Shown here: positions 7,902-18,052 of the stretch, piece after piece | Layout: every line of letters begins with the position of its first letter | How positions within the stretch are numbered: position 1 is the stretch's first letter | DNA from: Richelia sinica FACHB-800 | GTDB taxonomy: Bacteria; Cyanobacteriota; Cyanobacteriia; Cyanobacteriales; Nostocaceae | Length of the DNA: 64,000 nt | Reading direction: 5' to 3' | Assembly: GCF_014698825.1 (NCBI RefSeq) | Contig: NZ_JACJTT010000030.1 | Span: 1-64,000 of the forward strand | The notes under the pieces: generated by a model | Database searches by the model: none | What the model was told of the DNA's origin: nothing | The model's input: only the letters and a program-made list of their open reading frames with translations | Position numbers and translations under genes: made by a program

Positions 7902-8903
7902 ATGCAACTCACACACAAAACTCATATTTTCAAAGCCAGTTTGCTGCTATCTGGTGTTTTTAGTGCTTTTCTCTGGGGTGCAACAGTCAAAGCTGCTATT
8001 CCCAGTAGTCAACCGGTACAGGAAAATATTCCCCAGGTGACTAATGGCAATCAATTTGCTGGTGTGGTGCCTTTGAATTCTCCTATGCAGGAATTAGAAC
8101 CACAGATTAAAGCATTGATGCACCGCTATAGCTTTCTAGATACGGGAATGTTTTTCCTAGATTTGGAGACTGGCAATTATTTGGATATAGGAGGCGATCG
8201 CGTTTTTCCCGCAGCCAGTACAATTAAATTGCCAATTCTTGTGGCTTTCTTTCAAGATTTAGATGCTGGTAAGGTCAGTCTGGATGAAAAGTTAACCATG
8301 CGGAGTGACTTGGTAACTGGTGGTTCTGGAGAAATGCAATATCAGCGGGTTGGCAAAAAGTACACGGCCTTAGAAACCGTGACCAAAATGATTGTCATCA
8401 GCGACAATACTGCAACCAACATGATTATTGATCGTTTGGGTGGAATTGCCAAACTGAATCAGCGTTTTCGCAGTTGGGGACTGCAAGATACAGTCATTCG
8501 TCATCTGTTAGCTGACTTGCGGGGAACCAATACCAGCAGTTCGGAGGATATGGCACGGGTATTAGCTTTATTGGTGAATGATAAACTCGTTTCTAGCTCC
8601 AGCAAAGAACAAGTATTAGATATTCTCCGTCATACAAAAACCCGCACATTACTTCCCGCAGGTTTAGGGAAAGGTGCGGTTATTGCTCACAAAACCGGCG
8701 ATATTGGTTTTCTCATCGGCAATGCTGGGTTTGTCACTATGCCCAATGGAAAGCATTATTTGGCAGCAATTTATGTTAAACGCCCTTACAAAGACTCTAG
8801 AGGTAGGGACTTCATTCGCCAAGTTTCCCATCTAGTTTATGATTACCTCAGCCACCCTCACCCTGTGGCATCAGTGAATTCTTCTCATAGTTTTACTAGA
8901 TAG
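7902..8903 (+). CDS. Class A beta-lactamase-like serine hydrolase
   Basis: A 334-residue exported protein. The signal peptide covers about 1-32 (KASLLLSGVFSAFLWGATVKA). Active-site elements of the penicilloyl-serine fold are present: S106-T-I-K109, S167-D-N169 and K264-T-G266. In the omega-loop region (about 200-215, HLLADLRGTNTSSS) I see no clear counterpart of the class A general base E166. It may therefore be a DD-peptidase- or esterase-like relative rather than an antibiotic-hydrolysing enzyme. I chose the ATG at 7902 because it directly precedes the signal peptide; the frame extends upstream into crtH. Confidence 0.8.
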   Translation: MQLTHKTHIFKASLLLSGVFSAFLWGATVKAAIPSSQPVQENIPQVTNGNQFAGVVPLNSPMQELEPQIKALMHRYSFLDTGMFFLDLETGNYLDIGGDRVFPAASTIKLPILVAFFQDLDAGKVSLDEKLTMRSDLVTGGSGEMQYQRVGKKYTALETVTKMIVISDNTATNMIIDRLGGIAKLNQRFRSWGLQDTVIRHLLADLRGTNTSSSEDMARVLALLVNDKLVSSSSKEQVLDILRHTKTRTLLPAGLGKGAVIAHKTGDIGFLIGNAGFVTMPNGKHYLAAIYVKRPYKDSRGRDFIRQVSHLVYDYLSHPHPVASVNSSHSFTR

Positions 8904-8912
8904 AATGTGTTG

Positions 8913-8940
8913 AGTAGTGAGTAGTTAATTACTCACTACT
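8913..8940. terminator. Hairpin between convergent genes
   Basis: AGTAGTGAGTA (8913-8923) and TACTCACTACT (8930-8940) form an 11-bp perfect stem with a GTTAAT loop. A T6 run follows about 11 bases later. It sits 9 bases after the beta-lactamase-like stop and before the convergent purT, so it may terminate both. It could also be a small dispersed palindrome. Confidence 0.5.
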
Positions 8941-8970
8941 ACATGGGATTTTTTGCGTAAATGTTTTTTG

Positions 8971-9060
8971 TTTCGCGCTTCGCGTTCACGTAGTGTGCCG
9001 TAGGCATTCCCGTTCACGTTAGCGTCTCCGAAGGAGAAGGGTAGGCGCAAAGAAGAACGC
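8971..9060. repeat. Nostoc-type short repeat cluster
   Basis: This segment contains TTTCGCGCTTCGCGTTCACG, then AGTGTGCCGTAGGCAT, CGTTAGCGTCTCCGAAGGAG and GGCGCAAAGAAG. The core GTTC.CGTAG.GTGCCGT.AGGCAT recurs in the element at 48757-48880. These short GC-rich blocks are typical of small dispersed repeats in Nostoc genomes. No gene is present. Confidence 0.65.
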
Positions 9061-9072
9061 AAGAGGTCTTCT

Positions 9073-10242
9073 CTAAACTAGTTTCACTTTACTTGCTGCT
9101 TTGGTGGCTTTTTCCCTAGCTGCTTGCACATTGTCACCTTTAGCTAAAGCTACTCCCATGCGTCGATAAGGATGAGCAGCAGGTTTACCAAATAATCTAA
9201 TATCTACATCTTTTTCTGCTAAGGCTTCTGCCACCCCTGTAAAAGCAATATAATCTGATTTTTCTGAGGCTAAAATCACTGCACTGGCAGCAGGGCCTAG
9301 TTGTTCAATGTGGGGAATTGGTAAACCTAAAACAGCGCGGAGATGCAATTCAAATTCATTCAAATTTTGAGAGATTAAAGTTACCATTCCCGTATCATGG
9401 GGACGGGGAGAAAGTTCTGAGAAAATTACTTCATCTTTGGTGATAAAAAACTCTACTCCAAATATACCTGCACCACCTAAAGCATCAGTAACTTTTTTCG
9501 CTATTTCTTCGGCTGCGAGGATTTTATCTTCAGAAATATTTGCAGGTTGCCAAGATTCTTGATAATCACCTCTTTCTTGACGGTGGCCGATGGGAGAACA
9601 GAAAATTGTCGGTGCATCCCACTGTTTAATGGTGAGTAAAGTAATCTCAATTTCAAAATTAATAAACTCTTCAACTATTACTTTTTGACTGTCACCACGA
9701 GAATTAGCGATCGCATAATTCCAAGCCTGTTCTACTTCACCTCGATTTTGCACCACAGATTGACCTTTACCAGAGGATGACATCACTGGTTTCACCACAT
9801 TAGGAAAGCCAATTTCTGCGGATACTGCTATTAATTCTCCTAAGGTGACAGCATAACCATATTTAGCTGTTCTCACTCCCAATTCTCGATGTGCTAATTC
9901 CCGAATTCTATCCCGGTTCATGGTGTAATTAGTCGCAGCGGCAGTGGGAATTACTGTAATTCCCCTTTGTTCAAATTCTAATAACTTTTCAGTTCTAATT
10001 GCTTCAATTTCGGGAATAATCAAATCTGGCTGATGCTTACTGACCACTGCTTCTAAATCTTCTGCACTCAGCATGGAAATTACTTCAGCACAGTCGGCCA
10101 CTTGCATTGCAGGAGCATTAGCATATCTATCAACCGCAATGACATAATTACCCAAACGTTGGGCAGCAATGACAAATTCTTTACCAAGTTCTCCTGAACC
10201 TAGCAGCATCAATTTTTGGGGAAGTTTTAGCACCTTGTTCAT
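9073..10242 (-). CDS. purT: Formate-dependent GAR transformylase (PurT)
   Basis: An ATP-grasp enzyme that makes formyl-GAR from glycinamide ribonucleotide, formate and ATP, step 3 of purine synthesis. About 389 residues from the ATG at 10242 (MNKVLKLPQKLMLLGSGELG); an ATG four codons upstream is the alternative. Visible are the N-terminal GSGELGKEF nucleotide-binding fold, ATP-grasp motifs VVKPVMSSSGKGQSVV and VIVEEFINFEIEITLL, and the Mg-binding GIFGVEFF and FSELSPRPHDTG. The length matches the family. The folate-dependent enzyme purN is also in the window (41.5 kb), so the genome has both routes. Confidence 0.95.
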   Translation of the reverse strand: MNKVLKLPQKLMLLGSGELGKEFVIAAQRLGNYVIAVDRYANAPAMQVADCAEVISMLSAEDLEAVVSKHQPDLIIPEIEAIRTEKLLEFEQRGITVIPTAAATNYTMNRDRIRELAHRELGVRTAKYGYAVTLGELIAVSAEIGFPNVVKPVMSSSGKGQSVVQNRGEVEQAWNYAIANSRGDSQKVIVEEFINFEIEITLLTIKQWDAPTIFCSPIGHRQERGDYQESWQPANISEDKILAAEEIAKKVTDALGGAGIFGVEFFITKDEVIFSELSPRPHDTGMVTLISQNLNEFELHLRAVLGLPIPHIEQLGPAASAVILASEKSDYIAFTGVAEALAEKDVDIRLFGKPAAHPYRRMGVALAKGDNVQAAREKATKAASKVKLV

Positions 10243-10277
10243 GAATTTATGCAATAAATAGTCACAATCTTTTCATG

Positions 10278-10766
10278 TTAATCATCATCTGAACTATTGA
10301 ATAAAGCACCACGCATTTGTAAATCTTTACGTTGTTTATCTGTTAATCCAATCCCTGCACCAAATTGACATCCTACTACTAAAGTATCGTTCCACATAGT
10401 TTCATTTAATGTAGCATCAGTTAAATTAGCATTGCTCAAATCAGCTTGAGTGAAATTAACAAATAGCAAATCAGCATGAATTAAACTACTACCTTGAAGA
10501 TTGGCACCACATAGGTTACCTCTAATCAGATTCACGTAATCTAAATTGAGATTTGACAAATCTGCTCCCACTAAATTAGGAAATTTTAAAGATTTTGGCT
10601 GATATAAAAATTTTATTATACAATTAATATTGGCTTCATTTAAAGCTAACTTAGCTAAATAATCATAACGAGCAATTCCTAATTTTTCAAGAATAGATAA
10701 ACGCTGTTGATAATCTTGGTTCAGAAAATTCACAGCATTATCTCTCGGATTTTGATAATCAAGCAT
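10278..10766 (-). CDS. Pentapeptide repeat protein
   Basis: A 162-residue protein. The central part (about 60-130) is built of A(D/N)LXX pentapeptides, for example [20 protein letters not shown] and [20 protein letters not shown]. These fold into a right-handed quadrilateral beta-helix. The N-terminal 55 residues are helical. There is no signal peptide. Such proteins are abundant in cyanobacteria and mostly of unknown function. It lies 23 bases upstream of purT on the same strand and could be co-transcribed. Confidence 0.8.
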   Translation of the reverse strand: MLDYQNPRDNAVNFLNQDYQQRLSILEKLGIARYDYLAKLALNEANINCIIKFLYQPKSLKFPNLVGADLSNLNLDYVNLIRGNLCGANLQGSSLIHADLLFVNFTQADLSNANLTDATLNETMWNDTLVVGCQFGAGIGLTDKQRKDLQMRGALFNSSDDD

Positions 10767-10852
10767 CTTGGGTTCTAATCAGATTGACAATTAATCAATT
10801 TATTTTCACTATTTTTCCATAGCAAACTACCCTAATGGCTATTTAGCAAAGC

Positions 10853-13456
10853 CTATTTTATCCTCTGCTTAGGATAGGCAATGCGTTTGTGGTGGAATTG
10901 TTGCCATACTTCGACAAAAATTTGAGCAATTTGCGTCATCTCTTCCCTTTTTAATCCTGACTCTGCCAATTGCCCATCTTGCCACCTAGCGCGGAGAATA
11001 TTGTTTAACATATTTATTGCTTGTTCTGGTGTGCCATCCTTTAAACTCCGCAAGGCAGCTTCACTGGAATCTGCTAACATCACAATTCCCGTTTCTCTTG
11101 ATTGGGGAATTGGCCCATCGTAACGAAAATCAGCTTCATTAACTTCAATGTTGGGTTGTTCTTTAGCTATTTGTTGTGCTTGGTGATAGAAATAGGCAAT
11201 GGTCATTGTTCCCTGGTGTTCGGGAATAAACGCTTGAATTGCTGTTGGTAAACTGTGTTTTTTTGCCATGACCAACCCTTCGGTCACGTGCTTTTTAATA
11301 ATTGCGGCACTTTGCCAAGGGTCTTTAATTTCTGTTTCATGTTTATTGGGGCCTGCCATTTGATTTTCGATAAATCCTTGGGGGTCGTGCATTTTCCCAA
11401 TATCGTGATACAGTGTACCAGCCCTAACTAGTTCCACGTTACATCCCAATTCTTTAGCAGCAGCTTCTGCTAAGGTAGCAACTAGTAAAGTATGTTGAAA
11501 AGTGCCTGGTGTTTCTGTCGCGAGTCGCTGTAACAAAGGTCGATTGGGATTTGCTAGTTCTGCTAACCGAATGGGGGTTATTAAATCAAATATTTTTTCG
11601 AGATAGGGACTGATACCTAAAGCCACCACACTCCAAGCTAAACCAGAGACAGCAAATAAACCTGTTTCTTGGAGGACAAAATACCAACTGGAACCAAAAA
11701 CTGCACCGGTGAAGATTTTGAAAATCAGGTAAATACTGCCTTGAATCACAGCAATCACTATACCTAATAATGCTAACTCTTCACGCGATCGCAATTTGGG
11801 TGCAACAACACTGCTAAATACTCCCCCTACCAACCCTGCAACTAAGCCAATTTTACTAGCATCTAAGCCGATGGGAAGGATGAATGATAGTAACCCAACT
11901 ACGGTGACACCCAAGGTAGAACCATAGAAGCTACCTAGTAATAAACCCATGCCACTCCAGGTAGTATAAGGCAATCCCAAAGCTAACACACCCGGTGTAC
12001 TTAAGGTTAGCAATAAAATCAACAAGCGATCGCGTTGTCGTAATTGACTTTTACTGAGCTTTTCTACCCAAACAAATATTCCCACAGCCGCAGTTACTAC
12101 CCCAGTTAAAACCGTCAACTGCAACCAATTCACCCTGATGCCAACTAAATGATAGTGCTTTAAAACCTCTAGTTTCCACTCAGTAATTATCTCGCCTTTT
12201 TTGACAATTACTTCTCCTTGTTTAACTTTCACCATCACAGGTGTAACATTATCAGCAGCTTGTTGTGCTTGTTGTTTAGTTTTATCTGCATCTGGTTTTA
12301 AATTTGCTTCTAATACGGACAATAATATTTTGCTAGCTAAAGATTCTGCTTCATTAGGTACAGTACCTTGGATTTGTAATTTCACTGCTTCACTTAAAAG
12401 CTCATCTGGCAATCCTACTGCTATACCTTGGGTGAGGATTTTTTCTACACTTTGATGAATTGCCGCTTGGGTTGTAGACCAATCATCATCAGATAATTCC
12501 AACAACACAGTTTCGTTATATATATTTTCTTGTGCTGCTAATTTATTTTTTGCTGCGTTATATTTTTTTCTCGCTTGATTAATTGGATAAATAATACTAG
12601 ACAAATTTTTGTTGGCATTGGTAGCAAGATAAGTTTCTAATTCCTTGAAAGCACGATTTAATTCTACGTTGTCGATTTGTTTGATTTCTGATTGAGGCAA
12701 ATTTTCGGGTTCTAATATTGGTAGGGAGACAACTGACCCGTGGGGCTTGAGAACTGGATTAGCTTGAAACCGTTTTTGATCACGATTTTGGAGAATCAAT
12801 TGTAATTGTTGCCATTCTGATTCAGAACAGGAACGCAGATAACGTTGGCTAGCAATCGATAAAAATGAAATATCAAAGAAAGGAAAAGCACCAGCCACAT
12901 TTCTCAATTCTTTGCCAGTAGTAATTATTTGTTGGAGATTTTGGTTAATTTTTTGATTAATTTCCTGGTCAATCATTAAAATAGGCAGTGCTTGTATTTT
13001 CGCTGCCTTGCGGTTCATTTCTGTTTTTTCTTTATCTTCCACTTCATCTGTAGAGGGAGCAATGAAGGTTTGATTAGCTGGTATTCCTACCTTTAATTTT
13101 GGTTGTCTATATAAATCTTTACCTACTACACCTGTGAGAGAAATAATCGATATAACCAACAACACAGAAGAACGTTTTTTATGCACAAAACTCAACATCA
13201 CTGTTTCCATTCTGCCTGGTGATGTAGTTAATTGGGCCGATTTTCTACGTTTTTGTTGTCCACCCTGTTTACTTCCCGGTGATAAATACAAAAGTAAATC
13301 TTTGAGAATTTTTTGGTGTAATTTTGGGTTTCCCTGTTGTCCCATTTGAGTAATTACTAAATCTAACCATGTAGTTTTAGGGGATAACAGTTGGTGCTGT
13401 TGCTGCCATTCCCTTAACCGCTGGCTCAAGGATTGCCAAAATTCCTTGGTGTTCAT
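10853..13456 (-). CDS. 7TM-HD domain phosphohydrolase (PgpH-like c-di-AMP phosphodiesterase)
   Basis: An 867-residue membrane protein with 7TMR-HD architecture. A cytoplasmic N-terminal extension (about 1-92) leads into a first helix (about 93-112, SSVLLVISIISLTGVVG) and a large extracytoplasmic domain (about 120-435). A block of about seven helices follows (about 440-630), then a C-terminal cytoplasmic HD domain (about 650-860). The HD signature is seen in FQHTLLVATLAEAAA, LYHDIGKMHDP and PEHQGT. Listeria PgpH with this layout hydrolyses c-di-AMP; that activity is inferred here. It would link a membrane signal to second-messenger breakdown. It stands alone on the minus strand. Confidence 0.85.
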   Translation of the reverse strand: MNTKEFWQSLSQRLREWQQQHQLLSPKTTWLDLVITQMGQQGNPKLHQKILKDLLLYLSPGSKQGGQQKRRKSAQLTTSPGRMETVMLSFVHKKRSSVLLVISIISLTGVVGKDLYRQPKLKVGIPANQTFIAPSTDEVEDKEKTEMNRKAAKIQALPILMIDQEINQKINQNLQQIITTGKELRNVAGAFPFFDISFLSIASQRYLRSCSESEWQQLQLILQNRDQKRFQANPVLKPHGSVVSLPILEPENLPQSEIKQIDNVELNRAFKELETYLATNANKNLSSIIYPINQARKKYNAAKNKLAAQENIYNETVLLELSDDDWSTTQAAIHQSVEKILTQGIAVGLPDELLSEAVKLQIQGTVPNEAESLASKILLSVLEANLKPDADKTKQQAQQAADNVTPVMVKVKQGEVIVKKGEIITEWKLEVLKHYHLVGIRVNWLQLTVLTGVVTAAVGIFVWVEKLSKSQLRQRDRLLILLLTLSTPGVLALGLPYTTWSGMGLLLGSFYGSTLGVTVVGLLSFILPIGLDASKIGLVAGLVGGVFSSVVAPKLRSREELALLGIVIAVIQGSIYLIFKIFTGAVFGSSWYFVLQETGLFAVSGLAWSVVALGISPYLEKIFDLITPIRLAELANPNRPLLQRLATETPGTFQHTLLVATLAEAAAKELGCNVELVRAGTLYHDIGKMHDPQGFIENQMAGPNKHETEIKDPWQSAAIIKKHVTEGLVMAKKHSLPTAIQAFIPEHQGTMTIAYFYHQAQQIAKEQPNIEVNEADFRYDGPIPQSRETGIVMLADSSEAALRSLKDGTPEQAINMLNNILRARWQDGQLAESGLKREEMTQIAQIFVEVWQQFHHKRIAYPKQRIK

Positions 13457-13517
13457 TACGCTGATTTATGTGTTACTCAATAGAGATAGGAAAATCATGG
13501 AAATTACTTGACTAAAT

Positions 13518-14429
13518 TTATCTTGGGCGAATAATATGAGGAGCTGCAAAGATAGACAAGGGAGTGAATCCTAAGGATATGCTATCTTCTGTTGGGGCGA
13601 TCGCACTATTTTCTGGAGCAAGATTATACACCCCTGACCACACTGCCACAAGTTTATCGGCTAATTCTAACATTTCCACAAAATTGCTCAATCCCCATGT
13701 GGGTAACTCCGTCGCTGCGGCTAAAATCTGCCAATTAATGGGTATGCCTAAACTACTGTTATAAGCCCCGGATAAAGCCCCTGCCAGAATGCCTCTGACA
13801 TCCTGCTGTTTTAAGCTTAAATGAGTTGCTCTGCCTATGGTGAGTGGAAAGTCTTCTAAGGTGGTAAGAAAACAATACAGGGCAATAGCTAGGCTTTGAA
13901 TTAGTGGTTCTTCCTTAGCCAATAAAGCCTCTACCTGTGCTAGTGCTTTTCCTTGTTGGACAAATATATTGACTTTTTCTAAAATTTGTGGTAATTGGGT
14001 GTCAGTTTGATGGAGAAATTCTACAGTTGAAGGGATAAAAGTTTGATGATCTAACTTCTCATTCAAAGACTGAGCGATCGCATATCCTAATATTAAAGTT
14101 GTATCTTTGACCACTGGGTCATCTGGCCAGAGATTTTGGAGTTGAAGTAAACCTGATCTGAGTTTGGCAGGACTTTCGTGGAAAAAAATTGCTAGTGGTA
14201 TGGTGGTGAAAAGAATTTTGTCCCAACTCTGGTGATTTTCTGCACCCACAGATAATTGATTTTGCAGCTTTAACCAATGCTCTAGGTCAAATCTCCCCAA
14301 AGAGATTAAACTTTTTGTGCCCACAACAGCCATTTCCCCCAAATGACTGATATGTTGGTCAGCTAATCTGGCTCCCAGAAAAGCCCCTAAAAAAGTTCCC
14401 CTTACCCGATTTACCAGAGAATAACGCAT
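13518..14429 (-). CDS. ADP-ribosylglycohydrolase-like protein, probably degenerate
   Basis: About 303 residues from the ATG at 14429 (MRYSLVNRVRG); an upstream ATG at 14474 would add 15 residues. The start VRGTFLGAFLGARLADQ and the C-terminal RGILAGALSGAYNSSLGIP resemble the two glycine-rich ends of the ADP-ribosylglycohydrolase (DraG/ARH) fold. The metal-binding TDDT-type motif expected after the first segment is not visible. It may therefore not hydrolyse ADP-ribose. No DraT-like partner is nearby. It follows aroQ on the same strand and is followed by the HD protein gene. Confidence 0.6.
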   Translation of the reverse strand: MRYSLVNRVRGTFLGAFLGARLADQHISHLGEMAVVGTKSLISLGRFDLEHWLKLQNQLSVGAENHQSWDKILFTTIPLAIFFHESPAKLRSGLLQLQNLWPDDPVVKDTTLILGYAIAQSLNEKLDHQTFIPSTVEFLHQTDTQLPQILEKVNIFVQQGKALAQVEALLAKEEPLIQSLAIALYCFLTTLEDFPLTIGRATHLSLKQQDVRGILAGALSGAYNSSLGIPINWQILAAATELPTWGLSNFVEMLELADKLVAVWSGVYNLAPENSAIAPTEDSISLGFTPLSIFAAPHIIRPR

Positions 14430-14520
14430 AAAATTGGATATTTTAAATTTTAGACTTTGGATAAATCTCACCAAAATCTAAATAAGGGTGATTACCATCA
14501 GATAATCAACCCCAAGACAG

Positions 14521-14979
14521 TTAAACGGATTTTTCTCGCAAATGGTGAACTAGTGCTTGTAAACCCAATACATAACTTTGAGCGCCAAAGCCACTGATTT
14601 GGCCAATTGCCACTGGTGCTATGTAAGAATGATGACGAAATTCTTCTCGACGATATATATTACTAAGGTGTACTTCTACTGTAGGCAAATTTACCCCAGC
14701 GATCGCATCACGTAATGCCACACTAGTATGGGTATATGCTCCAGCATTAATCAAAATTCCCTGATAATCACCCAAAGCGCTGTGAATTTTATCTACTAAA
14801 ACCCCTTCGTGATTGGATTGCACAGGAAATACCCCCACTTGCAGTTTAGTAGCTTCTAACTCCAGCAACCGATTAATATCTGCCAAACTTAAAGAACCGT
14901 AAATACCAGGCTCCCGTTGTCCTAGCAAATTTAAATTCGGCCCATGTACTACCAAAATACTTATAGGTGGCAACGTCAA
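14521..14979 (-). CDS. aroQ: 3-dehydroquinate dehydratase, type II
   Basis: Catalyses 3-dehydroquinate to 3-dehydroshikimate in the shikimate pathway; cytoplasmic dodecamer in known members. The 152 residues are the normal length. The motif [19 protein letters not shown] carries N15 and the catalytic Y27. QSNHEG provides the active-site loop, and [16 protein letters not shown] and [19 protein letters not shown] carry further family residues including the catalytic His. It lies 14 bases downstream of the 44-codon gene, so the two are probably translated from one mRNA. Confidence 0.95.
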   Translation of the reverse strand: MTLPPISILVVHGPNLNLLGQREPGIYGSLSLADINRLLELEATKLQVGVFPVQSNHEGVLVDKIHSALGDYQGILINAGAYTHTSVALRDAIAGVNLPTVEVHLSNIYRREEFRHHSYIAPVAIGQISGFGAQSYVLGLQALVHHLREKSV

Positions 14980-14993
14980 CTCCCTTCAGGACT

Positions 14994-15128
14994 TTAGCGA
15001 CGACGCGGTTCATTTACAGGAATCGGAATCAGTTCCGGTTCAGCCTCAGCCTCTGGCCCTAGCAGGGCTTCAATTAGCTTACGTGCTAATTCTTTAAGCT
15101 TTTCCAGTACCTTTTCTATATAATCCAT
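14994..15128 (-). CDS. Small amphipathic-helix protein upstream of aroQ
   Basis: The frame extends to 15251, but I place the start at the ATG at 15128, giving 44 residues (MDYIEKVLEKLKELARKLIE...). A Shine-Dalgarno AGGAG lies 11 bases before this ATG, and the sequence upstream does not look like protein. The product is one strongly amphipathic Lys/Glu/Leu helix (about 2-22) followed by an acidic-proline tail (GPEAEAEPELIPIPVNEPRRR). Function is unknown. It lies 14 bases from aroQ, in an apparent operon. Confidence 0.6.
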   Translation of the reverse strand: MDYIEKVLEKLKELARKLIEALLGPEAEAEPELIPIPVNEPRRR

Positions 15129-15409
15129 TGAACTGACCGCTCCTGAGTAATACCTCAATATTAATTTATTGGTTCGCAGAAACTGGTGTATTGTTGCACC
15201 GCAGGCCTCGAATCTGGCTGACACTTTCATGCAAAGTTGCTGATTAGGCAATGAAAAAATCCAGTTTTGTGTCTTGCCTTACTTCTTAGAGTATCACATT
15301 CATTTAAATAGGTGGGGAAGGAGTTGAGAAGTCCAGAATTACCTAGCTCTGCAACTAGCTGTTAAAAGAGTCACCTATCTAGAATCTCTCCCTCCTCCCT
15401 GTACCCTGC

Positions 15410-18052
15410 CTATTTCTTCTTCGTACTCGTTGTCGAAGATTTAGCTGTTGATTTAGTAGTTGATTTAGTGGTTTTGGTAGTCGTTGATTTAGTAGTTTTG
15501 CGCTTGGTTGATGATTTTGCTGCTAGTAACTCCAAAGCCATCTCTAGAGTCACATCTTCTACTGTCTTACCTTCAGGAATTCCCACATTAGTTTTGTTGT
15601 ACTTAATGTAGGGCCCATAGGGGCCGTCGTAGATATTAATCGGTGAATCATCTTCTGGATGTAAGCCTAGTTCGCGCAAAGCTGCTTTTGACTTGCTGCT
15701 GCTAGCCCGTCCTTTTTTCGGTTCTGCCAATAACTGTAATGCCCGTGCCAAGGTGACTGTTAAAACATCATCTCCAGCTTTTAAAGAGCGATAGTCTTTA
15801 CCATCCTTGCCTTGGTCATGAACCACATAGGGGCCAAAACGTCCTAAACTCGCTTGAATTTTGCCACCAGTTTCTGGATGTACTCCCAATGTACGAGGTA
15901 GGGCCAATAAACCCACAGCCATATCTAAGGTGATATTTTCGGCTGTGACTCCTTTGGGTAGGGAAGCTTGTTTTGGCTTGGGGTTTTCCTCTGTTTTGTC
16001 TCCTAACTGCACATAGGGGCCATAGGTGCCAATTTTCATATAAATTGGTTCACCTGTTTCTGGATGGCGACCTAATTCATCTGGACCCGTGGTTTTTTGT
16101 TTGAGAATCACCTCTACTTGTTTGGGGTCGAGGTCTGCGGGGGTGAGGTCTTTGGGAATGGATGCAGTAACTACGCTTTCGCCATTGTCCACTTCAATAT
16201 ACGGGCCGTATTTACCAATGCGAACTTTGGCATCTAAATTTTCTAGTTCTACAGTTCTAGCTTTATTAGCATCTATTTGGCTTTCTTGTTCCTTGACAAG
16301 AGTTTCTAAGCCTTTTTCCCCTAAATAAAACTCTCGCAGATAGGGCAACCAGTTGACTTCTCCTTCGGCAATGTCATCTAGAGTTTGCTCCATTTTGGAA
16401 GTAAAACTGGGGTCAACAATATCTGGGAAATGCTTTTCCAGCAGGTCTGTGACGGCGAAGGCGGTAAAAGTAGGAATTAGAGCGTTACTTACTAATTGGG
16501 CGTATCCTTTATCCAGGATAGTGCCAATAATACTGGCGTAGGTACTAGGACGGCCAATACCTTCACTTTCTAGGGTTTTAACTAAGGTAGCTTCAGTATA
16601 ACGGGCTGGGGGCTGGGTTTCATGTCCTACTGCTGCCAGTTCGGTACAATCGGGATGATCCCCTACTTTCAAGGCTGGTAAAATTACTTCTTGGTCTTCT
16701 AATGCCGCTTCGGGATCATCGGAACCTTCAACGTAAGCGCGTAAATAGCCGGGGAAGTCAATGCGTTTACCAGAGGAACGAAAGCCAGCGTCTTCTACTT
16801 GCAGTTGAACAGTAATTTGTGTTTGGCGAGAGTCTGCCATTTGACAGGCAACGGTACGCTTCCAAATCAAATCATAAACCGCTAGTTCTCGACCGCTTAA
16901 GCCGGTTTCCTGGGGTGTGCGGAAACTACTACCTGCTGGGCGGATAGCTTCGTGGGCTTCCTGTGCGCCTTTGGATTTGGTGGTGTATTGTCGAGGTTGG
17001 GGACTAAGGTACTGTTTACCGTACAATTGTTCCACACAGCTACGAGCAGCAGCGATAGCTTGTTCTGACAAATGCACCGAGTCTGTCCGCATATAGGTAA
17101 TATACCCTTGCTCGTACAGATTTTGAGCAATACGCATGGTGTCCCTAGCGGACAAGCGGAGTTTACGGTTAGATTCCTGTTGCAGTGTCGATGTAGTAAA
17201 GGGTGGTGCAGGTTTGCGGGTGACTGGTCTTTCTTCAATATCAGTCACCTGCCAGATTTTGCCTGTTAACCTTTCTTTCAAGGCTTCTGCTTGCTCTTCA
17301 TTTAACAACACCACATTGCGCCCTGGGGCAATTTGGCCGGTGGCTGGGTCAAAATCACTACCTGTAGCAACTTTTGTGCCACCAACTGTCACCAACTGGG
17401 AGGTAAAGGGGGTTTTTTCCTGTAATAAGCTGGCTTTTAAATCCCAATAACTGCCAGCATGAAAAGCCCGTCTTTGTCGTTCCTTATTGACCAACAGCCG
17501 CACCGCTACAGACTGGACTCGTCCAGCAGATAAACCCCAGGCAATTTTTTTCCATAACAATGGAGATAGGGTATATCCTACCAACCGATCTAAAATCCGT
17601 CTGGTTTCTTGGGCACGAACTAATTGCTCATCGATGTTACGGCAATTTTTCAAAGCTTTTTGGATAGCGTCTTTGGTGATTTCGTGAAACACCATCCGCT
17701 TGGTTGGCACTTTTGGTTTTAATAATTGGTACAAATGCCAACTAATGCTTTCACCTTCACGGTCTTCGTCAGTTGCCAAAATCAACTGGTCTACATCTTT
17801 TAAGGCATCTTTGAGTTGGGTAACAACTTTCTTTTTGTCTTTGGGGACAACATACACCGGTTCAAAGTCGGAGTCTATATTCACCCCAAGCTGTGCCCAT
17901 TTTTCCCCTTTGACGGCCGCGGGAATTTCGCTAGACGACTGGGGTAGGTCACGTACATGACCCATCGAAGCCTCTACCCGATAGTCTTTGGGCAGGTAGT
18001 TACGAATGGTACGAGCTTTGGTCGGAGATTCGACGATGACGAGAGTTGACAT
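15410..18052 (-). CDS. topA: DNA topoisomerase I (type IA)
   Basis: Relaxes negatively supercoiled DNA. The protein is 880 residues. It has an N-terminal Toprim domain ([25 protein letters not shown] near 95-105) and the catalytic tyrosine in [13 protein letters not shown] (about residue 320). The central gate has [12 protein letters not shown]. The C-terminus has no CxxC zinc fingers. Instead it carries repeats centred on [23 protein letters not shown] and YGPYIKYN, as in cyanobacterial TopA. The last 30 residues are a Lys/Ser/Thr-rich tail that would bind DNA. The start at 18052 fits the Toprim motif position. Confidence 0.95.
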   Translation of the reverse strand: MSTLVIVESPTKARTIRNYLPKDYRVEASMGHVRDLPQSSSEIPAAVKGEKWAQLGVNIDSDFEPVYVVPKDKKKVVTQLKDALKDVDQLILATDEDREGESISWHLYQLLKPKVPTKRMVFHEITKDAIQKALKNCRNIDEQLVRAQETRRILDRLVGYTLSPLLWKKIAWGLSAGRVQSVAVRLLVNKERQRRAFHAGSYWDLKASLLQEKTPFTSQLVTVGGTKVATGSDFDPATGQIAPGRNVVLLNEEQAEALKERLTGKIWQVTDIEERPVTRKPAPPFTTSTLQQESNRKLRLSARDTMRIAQNLYEQGYITYMRTDSVHLSEQAIAAARSCVEQLYGKQYLSPQPRQYTTKSKGAQEAHEAIRPAGSSFRTPQETGLSGRELAVYDLIWKRTVACQMADSRQTQITVQLQVEDAGFRSSGKRIDFPGYLRAYVEGSDDPEAALEDQEVILPALKVGDHPDCTELAAVGHETQPPARYTEATLVKTLESEGIGRPSTYASIIGTILDKGYAQLVSNALIPTFTAFAVTDLLEKHFPDIVDPSFTSKMEQTLDDIAEGEVNWLPYLREFYLGEKGLETLVKEQESQIDANKARTVELENLDAKVRIGKYGPYIEVDNGESVVTASIPKDLTPADLDPKQVEVILKQKTTGPDELGRHPETGEPIYMKIGTYGPYVQLGDKTEENPKPKQASLPKGVTAENITLDMAVGLLALPRTLGVHPETGGKIQASLGRFGPYVVHDQGKDGKDYRSLKAGDDVLTVTLARALQLLAEPKKGRASSSKSKAALRELGLHPEDDSPINIYDGPYGPYIKYNKTNVGIPEGKTVEDVTLEMALELLAAKSSTKRKTTKSTTTKTTKSTTKSTAKSSTTSTKKK

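Noticed and set aside
15129-15251. N-terminal extension of the small gene upstream of aroQ
   Set aside because: The ATG at 15128 has an AGGAG at proper distance and starts a clean amphipathic helix; the extension does not look like protein.
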